From: a bacterium BRH_c32
GTDB lineage: Bacteria; Bacteroidota; Ignavibacteria; Ignavibacteriales; Melioribacteraceae
Assembly: GCA_001516025.1 (NCBI GenBank)
Contig: LOEU01000024.1
Coordinates: 124,001 to 188,000 of the forward strand
Direction: 5' to 3'
Length of the DNA stretch: 64,000 nucleotides
In this document: positions 60,917 through 64,000 of the stretch, one piece after another
Layout: each line of letters opens with the position of its first letter
How positions within the stretch are numbered: the first letter of the stretch is position 1
Made by a program: the position numbers and the translations under genes
The notes under the pieces: generated by a model
What the model was told of the DNA's origin: nothing
The model's database searches: none
The model's input: the letters and a program-made list of their open reading frames with translations, nothing else

Positions 60917-61093
60917 TTATTTAGGTTGCCAGAAACATCTTTTGGGAGAAATTATCGCACCTTCTTTCTTTAATTGCTCCATTGTCTTATCAACAACCTT
61001 TCGATCAAGACCCGTTAATTCGGTAATCTTACCTGCATTTAATGGTACTCCTTCTTTTTTCATTGCTTTTAATATTACTTCTTTTGCTTCCAT
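60917..61093 (-). CDS. Small winged-helix DNA-binding protein, 58 residues
   Basis: The frame encodes MEAKEVILKAMKKEGVPLNA, then GKITELTGLDRKVVDKTMEQ and LKKEGAIISPKRCFWQPK. This is a compact MarR/ArsR-like helix-turn-helix plus wing without any other domain. GGAGC precedes the ATG. Similar stand-alone wHTH proteins occur in anaerobic bacteria and archaea as putative regulators; the target is unknown. Confidence 0.8.
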   Translation of the reverse strand: MEAKEVILKAMKKEGVPLNAGKITELTGLDRKVVDKTMEQLKKEGAIISPKRCFWQPK

Positions 61094-61283
61094 CTTTTGC
61101 TCCGAATGAATTAATAATTTAAGTAAAAGATAAATATATGCTTAAGAAGTGTCAATCGTATATTAAAGAAGAAGACACTAATAAATTTTAATGAAGATTT
61201 GATTATATTTAAAAGACTGGTTTGTCGGAAAATCCGTCTGACCACTGAAAATATTTAATTAACAAAAAGAATACTGATAAAAA

Positions 61284-62351
61284 ATGAGCGATTTAGAAAA
61301 ACTAGGTTTCGATAATTGGTTTCAAGAAAATATTGATTTAACGAAATTAAATGACCGTCAAATCGTTAGAGTAATTTCGGTAAATAAAAATAGTTTTATT
61401 GTTACTAATGGGATGAACGATATTTATGCTGAATTAACCGGTAAGTTTTTATTTAATTCCGAATCTCCCGAAGACTTGCCAACCGTGGGCGATTGGGTTT
61501 ATGCCCAATTATTCGATAATGATACTTTTGCCGTTATTCACGAAATTCTCCCCCGAAAATCCCTATTGAAAAGGAAATCCCCGGGTAATAAAATCGATTA
61601 TCAATTGCTCGCAGCAAATATTGATAAGGCAATAATAGTTCAAGCACTCGATAACAATTATAATTTGAAAAGACTTGAACGCTATTTGGTGATGATTAAT
61701 GAGAGTCATATTACGCCGATAATATTTTTAAGCAAAAGCGATCTTCTGAGCGAAGAGGAAATTAATAAAAAAGTAAGCGATATAAACAAAATAAATCCGG
61801 GTATTAAAATCGCTGCATTTAGTAATAACCACTTGACGGATATCGAAACTATTAAATCATATTTTCTTCCTAAGGAAACCTATTGTTTGATCGGTTCATC
61901 TGGTGTAGGAAAAACAACATTATTAAATAATCTAATTCATCAAGACCTATACAAAACTCAATCGATTAGAGAAAAGGATGGTAGAGGTAAGCACACGACT
62001 ACACGCCGAGAATTAATTGTTATTGATAATGGAGCAATAGTAATAGATAGTCCGGGTATGCGCGAACTTGGAATTATTTCAGCCGAATCGGGACTCGAGG
62101 ATACTTTTAATGAAATTGCGGAACTTTCAAGTCAATGTAGATACGACGATTGCACACATACAATTGAGAAAGGATGCGCTATATTGAAATCTCTTGAATC
62201 GGGAGAAATTTCTCAAGAAAGATATGATAATTATATTAAGATGTATAAAGAATCGCTTTATAACGAAATGTCATATCAGGAAAAAAGGGCAAAAGATAAA
62301 AAGTTTGGCAAAATGATCCACAATTATTTGAAGAACGATTTTAAGAAATAA
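61284..62351 (+). CDS. rsgA: Ribosome small subunit-dependent GTPase RsgA
   Basis: RsgA assists late 30S maturation. An OB-fold (about 25 to 95) precedes a circularly permuted GTPase domain: G4-like FLSKSDL at 148 to 154, G1 GSSGVGKTT at 204 to 212, G2 TTTRRE and G3 DSPGMREL. The zinc knuckle CRYDDCTHTIEKGC follows. Length 355 is slightly longer than usual. It appears monocistronic. Confidence 0.96.
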   Translation: MSDLEKLGFDNWFQENIDLTKLNDRQIVRVISVNKNSFIVTNGMNDIYAELTGKFLFNSESPEDLPTVGDWVYAQLFDNDTFAVIHEILPRKSLLKRKSPGNKIDYQLLAANIDKAIIVQALDNNYNLKRLERYLVMINESHITPIIFLSKSDLLSEEEINKKVSDINKINPGIKIAAFSNNHLTDIETIKSYFLPKETYCLIGSSGVGKTTLLNNLIHQDLYKTQSIREKDGRGKHTTTRRELIVIDNGAIVIDSPGMRELGIISAESGLEDTFNEIAELSSQCRYDDCTHTIEKGCAILKSLESGEISQERYDNYIKMYKESLYNEMSYQEKRAKDKKFGKMIHNYLKNDFKK

Positions 62352-62367
62352 CCCGCAATTAACAAAA

Positions 62368-62553
62368 TTATTCTAAAGAGATTAAACTATTCTTGTTAGA
62401 ATTTTCTATTTCCAATCTGATACTCTTGCGGAGTTTTATATTCTGAGAAATCAATTCGTGTAATAGCATTTGTATTTCAATTATAAAATAGTCCTTTATG
62501 TAGTCTAAATCAATCTCAGATTTTAGGGGATATTTACACTTATAAAATCTCAT
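62368..62553 (-). CDS. Possible small protein, 61 residues
   Basis: The frame MRFYKCKYPLKSEIDLDYIK continues as a charged helical sequence (IEIQMLLHELISQNIKLRKS). No ribosome-binding site or family is recognised. It lies convergent to rsgA. Translation is uncertain. Confidence 0.35.
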   Translation of the reverse strand: MRFYKCKYPLKSEIDLDYIKDYFIIEIQMLLHELISQNIKLRKSIRLEIENSNKNSLISLE

Positions 62554-62629
62554 CGTATTTCGATATCAGTTAATGAAACCAATTCCACAATTTTTTGGGT
62601 AAAATTTTGTATTTTTTTTAAGAGACGGA

Positions 62630-62920
62630 TTACCCTTTAGCTATGCTATCCATTTTTGAGGCGAGATTGAAATCAAGAGAGGTTATTCCTCCTGCATCGT
62701 GAGTCGAAAGCTCCACTTTTACTTTATTATAAGAATTCGACCAATCGGGATGATGATCTAAAGACTCTGCAACAATTGCTGCCTGAGCCATAAATCCGAA
62801 TGCCTGAACAAAATCATTAAATTCAAATTCGCGAAAAAGTTTATCTTTTTTTAATGACCATTTAGTATGTTTTTCCAAGAAGAGATCTATTTCGGTTTTG
62901 GTTGCTTTTTTTTGTGCCAT
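62630..62920 (-). CDS. phhB: Pterin-4a-carbinolamine dehydratase
   Basis: This 96-residue enzyme dehydrates 4a-hydroxytetrahydrobiopterin. The family motif is intact (SLDHHPDWSNSYNKVKVELS, then THDAGGITSLDF), including the catalytic HH pair and the later His. AAGGAA precedes the ATG. It follows the TerC gene by 4 bases. No aromatic amino acid hydroxylase is in the window. Confidence 0.93.
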   Translation of the reverse strand: MAQKKATKTEIDLFLEKHTKWSLKKDKLFREFEFNDFVQAFGFMAQAAIVAESLDHHPDWSNSYNKVKVELSTHDAGGITSLDFNLASKMDSIAKG

Positions 62921-62924
62921 TTAA

Positions 62925-63845
62925 TTATTCCTTTTCTTTAATTAATATTGATAAAAGAATTGATATCGATAACGTTACAAATATAACCAATAATGATATT
63001 GCTGCTGATATTTCAAAGAAAGCAGAGATCAACATTTTGATTCCGATGAATAGGAGTATAAACGAGATCCCGTATTTAAGATAATGAAAAAGATGAATAA
63101 TCCCGGCGAGCGCGAAAAACAGCGAACGTAACCCGATTATTGCAAAGAGATTTGAAGTAATGGCAATGAAAGGATCTTGAGTAATTGAAAGGACTGCGGG
63201 AATCGAATCGAGTGCAAAAATTACATCTGTCGATTCGAGCATTATAAGAGTAATAAAAGCTATCGTAACGTAAATTTTATTATTATGCATTACAAAAAAA
63301 TGTTTATTACTTGCTCTGGTATCAATACGTAATATTTTTTTTGCAATCCGTACGAATATATTATTCCCCGGCTCGGATTCTTGATCACCCGAATAGAGTA
63401 TCTTGAAGGCGGTATATAATAGTATGGCTCCGAATACATAGCTCATAAATGCAAATTTATTAATCAATTCCACGCCCGCAGTTATGAACAAAATCCTCAA
63501 AATAACTGCACCGATAATTCCCCATAAAAGTATAGTCGGCTGGTATCGGTCTTCTATATGCATAGCTGAAAAAATCATAATGAAAACAAATAGATTATCA
63601 ACCGAGAGAGAATACTCGATTATATAACCTGTAATAAATTCGATTGCTTTAGTTTGACCCGAAGGGAGGAAAAGATAGATTGATAATCCGAATATTAGAG
63701 CGGTTGCGATCCAGATGGCAGTCCAAATTAATGCTGATTTTACTCCCACTGCTCCGGAACGATGATCTGTTACGAACATATCAATTATAAATACTGCCGA
63801 AAATAGAACTACAAAGACAATCCAAAAGAGAAGATATATATCCAT
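62925..63845 (-). CDS. TerC/Alx-family integral membrane protein
   Basis: The 306-residue protein has about nine membrane helices with the TerC signature IIEYSLSVDNLFVFIMIFSA, and a second acidic motif LESTDVIFALDSIPAVLSIT within the paired repeat. Members take part in metal ion, often manganese, homeostasis or export and some confer tellurite resistance. No riboswitch is visible in the 155 bases of upstream sequence available. Confidence 0.92.
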   Translation of the reverse strand: MDIYLLFWIVFVVLFSAVFIIDMFVTDHRSGAVGVKSALIWTAIWIATALIFGLSIYLFLPSGQTKAIEFITGYIIEYSLSVDNLFVFIMIFSAMHIEDRYQPTILLWGIIGAVILRILFITAGVELINKFAFMSYVFGAILLYTAFKILYSGDQESEPGNNIFVRIAKKILRIDTRASNKHFFVMHNNKIYVTIAFITLIMLESTDVIFALDSIPAVLSITQDPFIAITSNLFAIIGLRSLFFALAGIIHLFHYLKYGISFILLFIGIKMLISAFFEISAAISLLVIFVTLSISILLSILIKEKE

Positions 63846-64000
63846 ATTTTTATATTAATACCATTCTATAAGTAACCCATTCATTTCTTTAAGAATAAAT
63901 CTATTATTTATTTCAACTACAAGAAAGATAATAGATTAAATTCATACTGAAAGATATAATAGAAAGTTCCGAATAAAGATGCGAAAAATATTTCAGAATA

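Noticed and set aside
1-64000. CRISPR arrays, insertion sequences, prophage or attachment sites
   Set aside because: No regularly spaced repeats, transposase or integrase-like frames were found, and the tRNA-Asn 3' end is not repeated nearby.

Overview
The window is a compact, AT-rich bacterial chromosome segment, roughly one third G+C by eye. It holds a Gram-negative-type flagellum with SRP-like FlhF/FlhG, a TonB-dependent receptor, a FadL/OmpP1 porin, a SusB-type GH97 glucosidase, a trimeric [FeFe]-hydrogenase with Rex, and a mix of sigma-70, sigma-54 and sigma-28 type promoters. This combination suggests a motile, facultatively or strictly fermentative member of the Bacteroidota/Chlorobi side of the FCB group, Ignavibacteria-like. 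The assignment is an inference from gene content, not from a marker gene.

Left third, 1 to about 24 kb, all on the minus strand. Two flagellar operons run leftwards. The upstream one is flgB-flgC-orf77-fliE-fliF-fliG-fliH-fliI-fliJ-(MotE-like)-fliK-flgD-orf126-flgE, coding for rod, MS ring, switch, export ATPase and hook. The downstream one is fliL-fliM-fliN-fliO-fliP-fliQ-fliR-flhB-flhA-flhF-flhG-(small membrane protein)-fliA-HDOD gene, coding for the C ring, export gate, placement GTPases and sigma-28. Most genes overlap by 1 to 11 bases. Filament, stator, outer rod, P/L ring, CheW and MCP genes are not here.

24 to 34 kb. A minus-strand chemotaxis operon reads HEAT-repeat protein-cheR-cheY2-cheY1-cheZ-cheA-cheB-orf80. 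Divergent from it are two plus-strand histidine kinases, the second a PAS/PAS/kinase/receiver hybrid, behind a textbook sigma-28 promoter. FliA therefore probably couples these kinases to flagellar assembly.

34 to 37 kb. A sensor kinase and an NtrC-type sigma-54 activator lie beside a very good sigma-54 promoter that drives a short leftward transcript. Related but weaker -24/-12 elements lie upstream of flgB and of the chemotaxis operon.

37 to 47 kb. After a GH97 glucosidase gene comes a redox/hydrogen unit: rex-hydC-hydB-hydA, a predicted electron-bifurcating NADH/ferredoxin [FeFe]-hydrogenase. It is followed by a PAS-containing HydS-type sensory hydrogenase homologue whose proton-relay Cys is Ala, and by a SpoIIE-family phosphatase. 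Rex has a sigma-70 promoter overlaid by three TATCGATA boxes spaced exactly 14 bp apart.

47 to 59 kb, minus strand. A FadL-like porin is followed by what looks like a phosphate-ester uptake locus: a beta-propeller lipoprotein-like protein, an organophosphate:phosphate antiporter family transporter, a TonB-dependent receptor, a secreted purple-acid-phosphatase-like enzyme, and upstream a membrane-spanning Cache-HAMP-AAA+ regulator that lacks GAFTGA. A four-fold TCCCACA repeat separates regulator and phosphatase.

59 to 64 kb. This end holds an ArsR-DUF2087-GIY-YIG fusion with its own promoter, tRNA-Asn(GUU) with promoter and terminator, a 58-residue winged-helix protein, rsgA, a pterin carbinolamine dehydratase and a TerC family protein. 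No CRISPR array, insertion sequence or prophage was seen.
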